The position numbers and the translations under genes are program-made. Below the pieces are notes generated by a model. The model ran no database searches, had not been told where the DNA came from, and was given only the letters and a program-made list of their open reading frames with translations. A stretch of 64,000 nt of DNA from Dryocosmus kuriphilus (Eukaryota; Arthropoda; Insecta; Hymenoptera; Cynipidae), in NCBI GenBank assembly GCA_038277395.1, contig CM076196.1, positions 82,649,786 to 82,713,785 of the forward strand. The letters run 5' to 3'. Shown here one piece after another: positions 49,715 to 61,367 of the stretch (position 1 is the first letter of the stretch; each line of letters starts with the position of its first letter).

Positions 49715-50680
49715 CAATTTTTCTCATAAGATATTTGTTATGTCTGCTTGAAAGTAAAGGTTTGTGGATTAATTTAAGCCTTTTGCAAATTATCTAACGC
49801 ATTGGGTTCGCTCGACATGAATTTTAAAAAATATCTAAAAAAACGTTTTTTGGCACTTTTGACCCCCTTTTGCTAAAAAACTAGAGCCAATTTACTATTT
49901 TTTTTCAGATTCGGATTCTACGGGGGAAAAAACTATGGAAATCCATTGTAATTGGTTCGGCAATTTGAAATCTATGAAATTTTGTAAACTTGTGTATTAA
50001 ATCATAATATATAATTATATATATTCTAGTTCTTAGCAGAGGCATTACTAGAAATGCAATAAACGTATACAATCGTCATTTAGTATCACTGGTCTATCAT
50101 AATTTCCCAGTACCGATTTCACCCCTAGCTCATTACTTTCGTTTACGCCACCCGAAAAGTTGTGGAATTATGATGGTCCAGCTATAGTAGATTCTCATAA
50201 AAATAAGGCCAATATCTAAAATCACATATTATCGTTCTTCAAACTGACATTTATAGACTATGCATCCCTTTATTCAACGTGCGGCCCAAAGCCAAGGTTA
50301 GAATAATTCTAAGAAATACGCACATTAATATCAATAAAAGTGACACGCGAAGCAATTTTCCTAAACTGAGATAAAATCTCCATATACCACCAGACTAAAC
50401 CCTGTATTCTCTCTCTAAATATTTCCGAGGCCTACATTCTGCCATAAATCAATGCGAAACGTGCAGATTTTTTCAGAATTTTTCATATATGGTTAAGATT
50501 GAACTTGTACATGCATCACTTGTTCCTTAGAGGGCACTTTAGCCCTAGGGACTTAATAAATAAATAATAGTAATAATAATGTGGTCATGTCAATGACTTT
50601 TGATGTTGATTGGACTATCGAATATGATGCTCATGATCACTGATACTCATTGTATACATTAAACCAACCAGATCAATCCC
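49715..50680. other. AT-rich DNA, no supported gene
   Basis: Nothing recognisable apart from a small hairpin AGGGC...GCCCT near 50528-50544. Confidence 0.4.
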
Positions 50681-50684
50681 AAAC

Positions 50685-50757
50685 ACTTCAGTAGCTTATT
50701 GGGTAGAGCACCCGACCGGTAATCAAAAGAACTGGACCCGATTCCCAGCGGAGCGAA
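50685..50757 (+). tRNA. tRNA-like sequence, Thr(GGT)-like anticodon, degenerate
   Basis: Shows TAGCTTATTGGGTAGAGC as an A-box/D-arm, CCGACCGGTAATC with anticodon GGT in the loop, and CTGGACCCGATTCCCAG as a T arm/B box. The anticodon stem and acceptor stem no longer pair properly. It is followed by an A/T-rich ATAATAAATAAATC tail, so it may be a SINE head or pseudogene. Confidence 0.5.
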
Positions 50758-51690
50758 AGCTCTTTAAAATATAATAAATAAATCAATAAATGACCACACT
50801 GAAAATTTGAAATTCCCGCACTGTATTTTTTTCTGTTCTTTGTTAATTATACTCACCTCTGTTTTCCAGCTCCCTAGATTAGATTAAGAAACAAGGAACC
50901 TCTTTAAATAAATATTATTAAGTTATACCCCTCGGGACGTAACAGTATATTCTAATCAATAATATTGATAACAAGATAAGAAAGTGACAGCAAGGTAGAG
51001 AAAAAGAGTCTATATTGAAGTTGATTCCCAAGTTGCAGAGCCATTAGTTGGTTGGGAAAAAATGTATGAAGCACCTATATAAAAAGGTGGTCACAAAAGC
51101 ATTAAAAAGTTAAAGGGAATCTGACAAATACACTCCAAGGGAGAATTCAACTTTTTAAGATTGTTTCACAGGTTTGTGTCATAAAACTCTTAGAGTTTTC
51201 TGGGAATTTTTTACTATATACATTTTTAGATTTACTCACTTAATTTCTTTTTCCCCATCGTATAAAAGGAAACAGATTCTTTGTGTATGAATCTACTTGT
51301 TGAAAAAGAATTCACGGTGATTTAATGTACATTTTCCCTCTAGATTTCAATTTATAATATCAAATCTTGAGAACTAAGCACAATTAAAACAATTAAATAT
51401 AATTATATTAACTACTAACTCGCAGATAGCTTTTTTGGAGTATTTCTTCGATTTTTTTTCGAATATCTGAGTTATCAAATGCATGAAGTAATTTCTGGTT
51501 CAGTGCAAGGAAACTAAATATGCACATTTTCGTGCGAATTCGTTGCAGCTCATGCATGTTTAAACAGTCTTGAGACATCTCAGCATTTTCATGAAAGTGC
51601 ATTATAATATTAGATCTCATGCCAAGTATTTGTATAATAGAGTATGAACCTCGGTGGAAAATTACAACCTGAAAATGGATCCTTAAGAAG
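50758..51690. other. AT-rich DNA, no supported gene
   Basis: Nothing recognisable. Confidence 0.4.
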
Positions 51691-51747
51691 TACGAGGAGC
51701 GATCAAAAAGTAAGGTGAATTTTTTATTTTTATCAAAAGATATTTAT

Positions 51748-53660
51748 TTATTCATGAATATTGATGTTGTCCCCTTCAAAGTAATCCCCCTCGGATATAA
51801 TATATTTGTGCCAGCGCTTTTTCTAATCCTCAAAGCATTTCTGATAAGCACTTTTTGGTATAGCCTTCAGCTCTTCCAGCGATGCGATCTTTATCTCTTC
51901 AATCGTCGCAAAACGCAGTCCTTTCATGGGCCTTTTCAGTTTTGGAAACAGGAAAAAGTCGCAGGGAGCTAAATCTGGTGAAAACGGTGGCTGAGGCGTG
52001 ATTATGGTGTAGTTATTGGCCAAAAAATTACGAACAAGCAATGACGTGTGAGCTGGCGCATTATCGTGGTGCAATAATCATGACTTGTTTTTTCCACAAT
52101 TCCGGACGTTTTTTTCATATTACTTCACGCAAACGGCTCATAACTTCAAGGAAATACTCTTTAATAACTGTATGACCTTGTTGTAAGAACTTCTAATGCA
52201 CTACGCCATGATAATCGAAGAAAACGGTAAGAAAAACCTTGACATTTGATCAAACTTGGCGTGCTTTTTTTCGTCTTGGTGATCCAGAATGCTTCCACTG
52301 GGACGATTGAGCCTTATGTTTTGACGTCATAACCATATACCCACGTTTCACCACTTGTTATGATCCTTTTGAGCAAGTCTGGGTCGCCGTTGAAGTCATT
52401 CAACAACTCCTGAGCGATGCTCACGCGACGCATAGTAGGCGATTTTGGATTCAGGCAGACAGAAATTCAGTGACAGTACAATTTTCAACCGAATTAATTC
52501 ATTCTGTTCTTAAAATACTCATAAATAATGTTACTTATGATACTTCCTACCAAAACTCGGTTCTGATCAGCCAAAGCGTCAGGAAACGTCAGGGAACGTC
52601 GAATATCGTCGGAGGTTATCGTCACCTGGAAGCATCTACTGGCAGTAGGTTGCAGATAGCGCTAAATTAAGTATTTGATTCAAAAGTAGGTTTGAAAAAA
52701 ATATACCCGTATTTTTTCTTTTGTCCTGTTCGATTAAAAAAATAATAATTTTTTTAAACAAATGGATAAAAATCAAAAAAAAATTTGTTTCAAAACATAA
52801 ATTCTACGGAAAAAATGATGTTAAAAATATTATTTACATTTTTTGTCAGAGCTCATTTTGTTAGTGTAAAATGACATAAACTGCTGCACAACGGTAAGTA
52901 AAATTGGTGCATCATATCTCAACACAAAAATATTCGAATCAACTTCGAATTGACTACTGAATACGCAGTTATATTAAAAAAATCAGTATCCGCCATTTTT
53001 TTATAATGGCTAATTATTTAAACAAAATGGTTTGAACAAATTAAAAAATTTATTTTAAAAATTAACTTGGAGCAATGGACTGACGATAACCTCCGACGAT
53101 TTTTGACGTTCTCTGACGTTTCCCGACGTTTTGGCTAATCAGAACCGAGTTTTGGTAGGGAATCTCATAAATACCATTATTTACCAGCATTTTAAGACCA
53201 AAATGAATTAATTCGGTCGAAGATTGTACTGCCACTGAATTTCTGTCTGACTGAATCCAAAATCGCCCACTGTGAGACGATTCTTTTGGTCAAAATTTAG
53301 CAATTTCGGAACAAACTTCGCTGACACACGTCTCATGCCCAAAATATCCACTAAAATTGCTTGGCACGAGCCAAGCGAGATGCCGACATCATCAGCAACT
53401 TCTCTAATGGTAATTCAACGATTCGCCAACACTATTTTCTTCACTTCTTCAACGTTTTCTTCATTTGTTGAAGTGCTGGGACGTCCAGGGCGAGCTTCGT
53501 CATTAACATCTTCTCGGCTTTCCCGAAAGAGCTTGGACCACTCATAAACATTTTTTTTACTCAGAGTACACTCACCATATGCCACTGTCAACATTTCAAG
53601 TGTTTTGGAGCACTTAATTCCATTTTTTACACAAAATTGGATGCAAATTCTTTGATCCAT
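51748..53660 (-). pseudogene. mariner transposase (DD34D), split and inactivated
   Basis: N-terminal half (about 53660-53275): HTH with ARPGRPSTS linker, similar to mariner proteins. It is interrupted by the MITE at 52436-53269. The C-terminal half resumes near 52435 with VSIAQELLNDF, then SGETWVYGYD, where the usual catalytic Asp of the T-G-D-E-W motif is a Gly, then several frameshifts and stops. It continues with HHDNAPAHTS (second Asp) and SPDLAPCDFFLFPKLK (third Asp, 34 residues between). A TAG replaces the conserved Trp after QKCFED at 51823-51825. It ends at the TAA 51748-51750 after YFEGDNI. Confidence 0.9.
52436..53269. mobile_element. MITE with 188-bp terminal inverted repeats, nested in mariner
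   Basis: The left repeat 52436-52623 and right repeat 53082-53269 are highly similar inverted copies. Termini are TRGGCGATTTTGGATTCAG; inner ends are GAGGTTATCGTC. The ~458-bp core (52624-53081) is AT-rich, with no open frame of note. It lies between adjacent parts of the mariner coding region, so it is younger than the mariner. No transposase; class unknown, and I could not fix a target-site duplication. Confidence 0.88.
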
Positions 53661-53868
53661 TTTTTTGGACAGCAGAAAATCGACGAGCACGCAAAACACT
53701 TCTAACCATTATGCCTCTCACAAACAAACAAAAAATTGTATATAGCTGAAACTGTGCACATATGTTTGAGACGAGTGTACCAACATAAAAAAAAAAAGAA
53801 AACGAATATCGACCGTACGCATCGCGCGAAATTCAAAAAGTCACCTTACTTTTTGATCGCACCTAGTA

Positions 53869-54780
53869 TATACATATTTGTTTGGTACAGTTTGTAATTT
53901 CTGCATATTTTTGTATATTTCTAAATTATTCACATGTTTCGAATTATCTTAACAAGATTGGAAATGTACCTTAAGAAAATGTTCATCCCCTAAGCGAAGG
54001 GACTAACACTTCTGATAGAATTTTGCACCGAATTTTCAAGAAAACCGTAGAGAACACTTAGGCGCTGATTCTCAGGAATCGAGTTTACGTCATCTATAGT
54101 AGTGTACTTGTTCAGAACATCGTCAAAGGAAAAAGTTTTCAAAGTGTCGAAATTCCCCCTGGGTCACGAGCATTTCATAAGAGTATAGAAATTCCTTCAG
54201 GCGTTCCTTTCACAGTCACTATCGCTCAAACGCAAGAACCAGTCCTTTCCTCTTTGGCGATTCATCACCAATTACTTTTTTGTTACATTCCATCTAAGAA
54301 ATGTAACGCCTAGGCTAAGGGCTACGAGTTGATGTGGTTTGGGGTTACTTTTTACGAGCTAAATAAAATCTTTCGGTCCAAGAAGGTACAGATAAAAAGT
54401 TGGATTAAATTTAGAGGGTCCTGAAACCACATTTTATTGATTTAGAGAATGTTTTTTTTCCTAGAGTGCGTGGTCAGTTGTAATGCAATCATTGTATTGA
54501 AGGAATTCAGGCCTGGAAGTGATATATACATTTGAAGAGGAATATTGTTTCCGGTTGAGTTTACGGTTTGATTTGATCGAAAATGGTGGATTTCATTTAG
54601 GAATTTGAAGCTATGAATTTCTTTTTAAAAGTTATTATATTTCGTGGCTCTTTTCGGTTTGTCAATTCTTTTTCATGACTCAATATGCGGTAAATTTTGA
54701 AGATAGTTTAGGATTTGTTTCCTTATTTCCTTATTATTAAAATTTATTCTTGTGGCATTATTGTTATTCATATAGCTCAA
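53869..54780. other. No supported gene
   Basis: Nothing recognisable. Confidence 0.4.
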
Positions 54781-54850
54781 GAATAAAATAAAAATATAAA
54801 TAAAAATAAAAAATAAAATAAAATAAAAATAAAAATAAAAATAAAATAAA
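54781..54850. repeat. (AATAAA)n-like microsatellite
   Basis: AATAAA/AAATA repeats running directly into the target-site duplication of the adjacent SINE. Confidence 0.9.
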
Positions 54851-54859
54851 GTATGTTAA

Positions 54860-55185
54860 GAGCCTCGGTGGCTCAGATGGTAGCGCGTCGACCTTCTAAG
54901 CAAGAGGTCTTGGGGTTCTATTCCTGAGCCGAATACCAATGGAATTTTCTATGTACTTCTACCGAGGCTCTCGTGGTTCGGAACCCACGTTAAACTGTAG
55001 GGGTCCCCTCATAAAGAGCCCATCGATCTTTCGCGGAAGATGCTTCATGTCGAGGGGCATATTGCTTTAGGGGTCACGGGGCGATTTTGAGAGACTAAGG
55101 AAGTTGTAAAATTTGTTTGGAATTGTTCTGTAAAACTCTCAAAACCCGTAAAAGGGAGGGAGTATAAACTAATATACAAGTAGAT
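54860..55185 (+). mobile_element. tRNA-derived SINE, copy 3
   Basis: Third copy of the family, flanked by AATAAAGTATGTTA (54845-54858) and AATAAAGTATGTTTA (55186-55200). It has the same tRNA-like head, here with the better-paired anticodon stem in GACCTTCTAAGCAAGAGGTC (anticodon AAG in the loop), the second T-arm-like hairpin, and the CCCGTAAA...GGAGGGAGTATAAACTAATATACAAGT end. Confidence 0.9.
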
Positions 55186-55200
55186 AATAAAGTATGTTTA

Positions 55201-56850
55201 AGAGCCATTTAGAATTGTTATAATTTTCAGTTTTAATTTTCTCGGTCAAGAATTCAGTGGAATTTAGATAAACCTCCACTGACCATAGATTATATTTAAA
55301 GTAAATTCTCAATCGTGAAGCTATTCCCAAACTTTAAATTATCGAGAATTCTCGAGCATTCTTAACAACCTTCGTTCAGTTACCATAAAGAAGGTTGCGA
55401 TTTAACTTGCTCGTTTAGGATAAGATCAGTAAATCGAGATTTAAAATATGAAAACGAACCATTACAAAGCTCCTAGCTGTTTAACAGTTACGAGGAGTTT
55501 GCTGGATTTAACGGTACTTCTCTAAGTAAGATTTTAATATAAATTGCCTGTCTCTACTAGACGATGTCATAAAAGATCGCTCCCAGTTTTTTTTATACAT
55601 TCAAGAGGCCTTCAAACATGTTGATGGAAAGACACTTGTCAGAAAATCATTATCCATGAACGACCGGTTTTACATCAGACAAAGGTGACAGACCTTCGAA
55701 AGGGTGATTCTTCACGGCATGCTTAACGTACTTGAAAATTCTCTGCGAGACATCTCGTAAATCTTTTTCACGAAAACGTCGTGCAACTTTACTCGCACGC
55801 GAAAACTAGGTACATGCCGCTAACGAGTAATACCTTGGGAGCGTTAACTTGGGGTTATCCCCAAAAAGGATTCTCAGAACTTTTACTTTCTTTTGAGTTT
55901 CAGCAACGCAGAGGACGTGCAGAGGGTAAAGATCAAATCCGCTTGACAGAGAATAAGCCCCGCTTTCCAAGAAAAGGGATAAGAGAAGTGGAAAATGGGA
56001 AAAGGGAAAAGGGAGAGATAAGGGGAGAGGAAAAGTGAGGCAGACATAAGTTCTAGTTCGGTGAACAGGGGACGGGAAAGCGAGAAAGAGAGAGGCTCGT
56101 TTTCTTTTACGTTTTGAGTTTCCCCTTCATTCCTTTATGCCTGGCCCTTCATTTCGACCTCTGTCTTTCTCTCTGTCGCTCCTTCAGCGCCGCAACACTG
56201 AGAAGTGAGAGTGAGAGAATTTTCGGGGGTGCCTGTTGCTATAGCAACCATCCGGGGCTAAATGCCTGACGATAGGTGCAACCGGCCACACTTGGCGATA
56301 CCGTTACCCCAGATATCTACACACACCTACGCATGTACAATTGTGTAATGAATCAGGGAAATCAAATTCACCGACTTTCTTTCCCGAGCTCTTTTTTGGC
56401 AAAGAATTCGACCTCGTCCGCAATCCGCATCCTTCGCCATGTTGCATATTTGCACGATGGCTCCTTTCCAAATGCATACATCCGCGTTTCTATTAATGCG
56501 CATGAAATCTAGCGCATAGACGTTACATTTAAGCGACACTTGTAGCACAAAGCACGGATTTCTGGCAATTTTCGATGAGTCGAAAATTGCAGAAGAAATT
56601 TGATATTTGGTTCTTAACAGATCGGCAATAAAGTTTTATGGGAGGATGTATTAGCGCGGCTGGAATAATAAGATCTTGGAATTACAGTAAGCGAGAGAGT
56701 AGAGAAATCTGATCGTTAGCTTATATTACATCTTTCGAGTCTTCCAGAATGAGAGATTTAAATATTAGAAATGAGAACTGATATTATTTCGAGATTGAGA
56801 AGTAATAGTATTGAATTTAAGAATTTTGCAATCTGATATTTTTTATTTAA
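55201..56850. other. Unique DNA, partly purine/pyrimidine-rich, no supported gene
   Basis: About 55900-56220 is rich in GAGA and CTCT words and less AT-rich than the surroundings. Short open frames on both strands show no domain. A 14-bp palindrome GTTGCTATAGCAAC lies at 56235-56248. Confidence 0.4.
56235..56248. promoter_or_regulatory. X-box-like palindrome, candidate RFX site
   Basis: GTTGCTATAGCAAC matches the inverted-repeat form of RFX-family binding sites (GTTRCC-like half sites facing each other). No adjacent gene is recognised, so function is only a possibility. Confidence 0.3.
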
Positions 56851-59800
56851 TTTTTATTTGCTTCTTATCAACTTCATTCGAAATATAAAGAACAATTGCA
56901 AGAATGGAATAGCAGAACTGGTAATAAGAAATTTAACTCACTATTAGAAAACAATAAAAAAACAATTCTGAATTTTGAAATAGAAGACACTAACATTAAT
57001 TTATGCTACCATTTAAATTTGATAGATAAATTAGAAGAGCAAATTTAAAATAATCTTCCACAAAATATTTTTATTATATTTTTCCAAATGAACACGTACA
57101 GAATAAACAAATATGAATCTAAATTGAAAAATAAATTCATGAATAAAATCAATAATCTAATCAAAAATCAGAAACAAAATGAAATTAAATTTTTAGAACA
57201 GAATAACAAAAAATGATTTTTAAATCTCTCTTCTATTACAATACCTGACAATGTACAAATAATCTTAGGTCTAGGCGGAAAATTTGGTAAGCCAATAACC
57301 AACAGGAAAAAAATTCCAATTTTAGATATCATTAAAAATTTGGAAAACAAAAGTTATCTTTTCAATAATGACATTAGTATCGAATTTAGAATGGATTTTC
57401 TTGAAACTATCCATAAATTTATGAATTCAAAAGTTCACCAAAATATATGGGAAAAAAATCTTATTTATAAAATAAATGAATGTAAACAATTATTGAACAA
57501 TAATAAAGATTTAATTATAACTACGAGAGCTGATAAGGGTCAAGTTACTGTTATTATGGACATTCATGACTATAATAATAAAATGCTTGAATTATTAAAC
57601 GATACAAATACATATACAAAACTACCTAGGAACCCAATACATAAAATACGAAATGATTTACATGAAATTTTGAAAATCTGGAAAAATAATAAACATATAA
57701 ATCATGATTTATAGAAACACTTGAATTGTCCAAAATATAATGGAATATTACCGAGGTGTTACGGTTTACCAAAGATTCATAAAGATAATTACCCTCTACG
57801 ACTCATTGTATCCTCTATTGACAGTCCAACATATAATCTAGCTAATTGGTTAAAACGTATCCTCAAGAACATTCCGAAACCCGTATCATATGTGAAGGAT
57901 AGTAAAGAATTTATTGACTCTATCAAAAACTTAATTGTACCACGTGATCATAAATTAATATCATTAGATGTAAAAGCACTCTTCACCAACATTCCAGTTG
58001 AACTTGTCATTAAAGGAATAGAACACAAATGGATTCACATAAGAGAACATTCAAATTTAAACATAGATAATTTCATTAAAGCAATTCAATTTATCTTGGG
58101 ATCTACTAGTTTTACTTTCGATAAAAAATATTACTCACAAAATTTTGGTACCCCTATGGGGTCGCCTTTATCACCCATTATTTCCGATATAGTGATGGAT
58201 GATTTGGAAAACACTTGCCTTAAAAAACTAAGTTTTAAACCTATCATAAATAAAAGGTATCTAGATGACATATTTACTATCATTCCGTCAAGAGAAATTA
58301 CAAAAACATTAGATATCTTTAATAGTTATCATATCAGGTTAAACTTTACAATAGAAATTGAAAACGAAAATAAAATACATTTTTTAGATACCACCATCAT
58401 AAAAGACAATAATAAACTCTTAACTAACTGGTACCATAAACCTACTTTTTCAGGAGGATACATCAATTATTTTTCAATACATCCAATGAAATTTAAAATC
58501 AGCACTATTTACAATTTAGTAGATAAAGCTTTACTACTTTCATATCGTTGCTTTCACAAAGAAAATTTAAAATTTATCATTGATACTCTCAAAGAAAACA
58601 ATTATCCTACAAAATTTACACAGAAATATACTAAAAAAAAAATCTGCCTCTCGTGGTGCGCTACGCGCGTCGCGCTTCGCGCGAAGTATGAGCACACCTG
58701 GAGCGCGCGTCTGTTCGCACTCGCGCTTCGCGTTCGATAGATTATTCACCTCGCGCTACGCGCTCGGTGTTTATGGATCGTATAAACCTTTAAATTGAAA
58801 ATTACAAAAGAAATTATTTTACTTAAGGCTCTATCGCCCTTAAAGAATACATTCTCATCATGAAACTCGCGCTTCGCGCTCGATAATTACATTTTTTTTA
58901 AACACATTGTAGATTGGTAAAGTTTTTTAGTGATTTTCCAAATTTCACAATAGAGAATTTCGATTCTTAAAAGTAAAACGATGAGTCTTATAAATAAATT
59001 TTGTAGCTCTTTCCAAGGTGAACAATTGTGCTTGTTAATATTTTCTCATATCTTGCATAGTTTTGCTGAAAAGTGGTTTTCTTTATATTTCATAACATAT
59101 TTTACGAATAACTCAGAAACTACGCGTCTGCTCGAAAAAATGATAGAAAGAAAATTTGTAGATATTTTTGAGGCGAACAACTTTGTTTATTATTATTTTT
59201 CCGTATCTTTCATAGTTTGGCGGTAAATTTGAAAATATTTATTTTTAATAACGTTTTATCGATTAAAACAAAAACCGTGCATTTTGTGAAAAAAATGGTT
59301 AAAACAAAATTTGTAGATCTTTTTAAATTGAACAACCTTGTTTTTTCCATTTTTTTTTATCTTAAATATTTTGGCGGGAAACCAGAGTTTTTTAATTTTA
59401 ATAGCGTTTTCTTGATTAAATCAAAAGCCGTTCATTTTATCAAAAAACGGTTAAGACAAAATTTGTAGATTCTTTTAAGGTGAACAATTTTACTTTCTGA
59501 CATTTTTTTTTGTATCTCTCATAGTTCAGCCGGAAAATGGATTTTTTGATTTTGTGAAAACGGTTTTGAATGGATAAAACCATAACCGTTGATCAAAAAC
59601 CGCTGGTTAACGAGCTCGTCCTTTCTTTTTGGACCTTAAAGAAGTGTGCCGAAGCGCCATCCAATCCGATTAGTCCTTCAAAAGTTATCGTGGGAACAGA
59701 CGCCGACGACAACGACGACGACAACGACAACGACAACAGTCAGACAGACACCGTCGTAAAAACCGTTTTTTCGGATTCAGGAGGTCTCAAAACGTGGAAA

Positions 59801-60255
59801 TTTCATGAGATCCGCGAAAGTCAAATTTTGCATAAATCTAATACCTTCTCTGATGAGAATGTAAAAATTAACAACAATTTATTTGGTATTACAAATAATA
59901 GGAAGGATAAATTGGATGTTGGTGACAAAATCAACGTCGTATACAAAATTAAATGTATTAATTGTAGCGCACGTTATATAGGACAAACAAAAAGATGTTT
60001 ATCAAAGAGAATAAGTGAACACAAAAATAACATAACACAGGATGAGTTAAATGTAATATCAGAACACAGAATCCAAACTGGCTATGATATGGATTGGACC
60101 AATGTTGAAATCTTACAAAAGGGAAAAAAATTTTAAACAAAAGACTAATAGCAGAAATGATGTACATAAAAAAAGAGTATCCGTACACTTTAAATAAAAT
60201 AACAGATATTGAAAAACTAGATAATATATATAACAATTTTACCAAATTTATTTAA
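56851..60255 (+). pseudogene. Penelope-like retroelement: reverse transcriptase plus GIY-YIG endonuclease
   Basis: One frame runs from about 56851 to 58642 with three in-frame stops (TAA 57046, TGA 57214, TAG 57712). Visible: RADKGQVTVIMD, a PLE N-terminal motif; YGLPKIHK; LISLDVKALFTNIP (RT motif A); GTPMGSPLSPIISD (motif B); RYLDDIF (motif C with the catalytic DD); and KIHFLDTTI. A dispersed repeat interrupts the frame at 58643-59867. The endonuclease follows: YKIKCINCSARYIGQTKR, with the CxxC and YIG of the PLE-type GIY-YIG domain, then RISEHK. A one-base shift in an A run near 60122 moves the last ~40 residues (AEMMYIKKEYPYTLN) to another frame, ending at the TAA 60253-60255. The linker between RT and endonuclease appears shorter than usual, so sequence was probably lost at the interruption. 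The 5' end looks truncated. Confidence 0.92.
58643..59867. mobile_element. GC-hairpin-headed dispersed repeat, copy 3, inside the PLE
   Basis: Begins after an A run with TCTGCC and several CTCGCGCTTCGCG-type palindromes. It continues with ~170-bp body units (ATTTGTAGATATTTTTGA, CATAGTTTGGCGG), the GACGACAACGAC tract and CAGTCAGACAGACACC, and ends GATGAGAATGTAAAAA. Both ends coincide with those of copies 1 and 2, so the boundaries are firm to a few bases within the A runs. It lies between the PLE's RT and endonuclease coding regions. Confidence 0.82.
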
Positions 60256-60675
60256 TCAATCCAAAAAGAATACTACATAAATTAAAAATTCTAATAATTT
60301 TAATTGAGTGTTAAACCTTTCGCTCTTTCTCTTTGATAACCTATCCTTGTTTATTATAATAAGTATCACAGATAGAGCTGTGTACATTTCAGTCTACTAC
60401 AGACTCTAAAGGTGATGAGACTAAACATCATTTCTCAACCTAATAAAATATACAATTTTAACCAAACTTTTATAAATTTTAAATTAATTATTAGTTGATT
60501 GGACTACGAAGATTTTTTATGTTAACAAAAATAAGTTAAAAAATTTTTTATAACGAATATACACAATGTAAGTAACAATTGCAAATAATCTACTTTTTTA
60601 TTGTAACATGCTACTCTATTTGATAATTAAGTTTAATTTATAAATAACATCCTTTATAGACAACATTATTAATAA

Positions 60676-60716
60676 AATTTCTGAAGAGGGTGACACACAA
60701 GGTCACCGAAACGTTA
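60676..60716 (+). ncRNA. Hammerhead-ribozyme-like motif in the PLE 3' region
   Basis: CTGAAGA (60681-60687) fits the conserved CUGANGA core. GGTGAC (60689-60694) pairs perfectly with GTCACC (60702-60707) as stem II, and GAAAC (60708-60712) completes the core. ACGT next to it is self-complementary, which would allow a dimer-type stem III; ATTT before and AAAT after could form stem I. One extra G (60688) separates the core from stem II, which canonical hammerheads lack. PLE terminal repeats are known to encode such ribozymes. Confidence 0.6.
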
Positions 60717-61367
60717 AATACTTGACTAGTTACATCGATACCTTCCACCAACCAGTAGTACTTTTAATTACCTCGTTCAAGGAAAAATGACTAGTTCAAA
60801 CAAAAAAATACTGGAAAATCAAAGCAACAAAACTAAAAATATTTTTAAAAAGTAATTTTTTTTAAGCAGCCAACTTTATCCCGACTCATGGATTTTCATA
60901 TCTTTGAATTAGCTATTTGATTTCATGAACTTTAAATGTCTTACAAAATAGAAAATTATCAGGAAACTATTTGGAGCCCTAATAGATCGTTTTTACCGCT
61001 AATGTGGTGCTGTCTAGACGATCTAATGTGGCGCTAACTAGAAGTGAAACTTTTTTTTATAGCTAAACGCTAGTCTAGACGAGCTAATCCAGCGCTAGTT
61101 TGGAAGAGCTAATATCCCTAGTGGACAAATCTTCTGGCTTAGATAGAAACTCTAGTCAGAGGTAGATAAATCAATAAAAAAATATTAAATAATATATAAA
61201 TCGTAAATAATAAATAAATGATGAATAATATTTTATTTCCTTCCAGAAGATTAGTGCCAAAACTTGTAGACCAAACTACAAGGAAATAGTTGATTTAAAA
61301 AACTATTTAAACTAAAATAATTCCAATTATTGAACGAATTGATGGTTCTTGACATGTCCTAACTTAT
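60717..61367. other. AT-rich flank of the PLE with a small direct repeat
   Basis: TCTAGACGATCTAATGTGGCGCTA (about 61015) and TCTAGACGAGCTAATCCAGCGCTA (about 61072) are diverged direct copies about 57 bp apart. Nothing else was recognised. Confidence 0.5.

Larger units (their letters stand above)
51693..53866 (-). mobile_element. mariner transposon with a nested MITE
   Basis: Terminal inverted repeats of about 28-30 bp (GCGATCAAAAAGTAAGGTGA core) lie at both ends. They are flanked by TA dinucleotides (51691-51692 and 53867-53868). After removing the 834-bp insertion at 52436-53269 the element is 1340 bp, the usual mariner length. It carries a decayed minus-strand transposase. Confidence 0.92.

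Noticed and set aside
59846..59867. CTGATGAG followed by A-rich sequence, at first taken as a hammerhead core
   Set aside because: No stem II and no GAAAC follow; the same words end every copy of the dispersed repeat.
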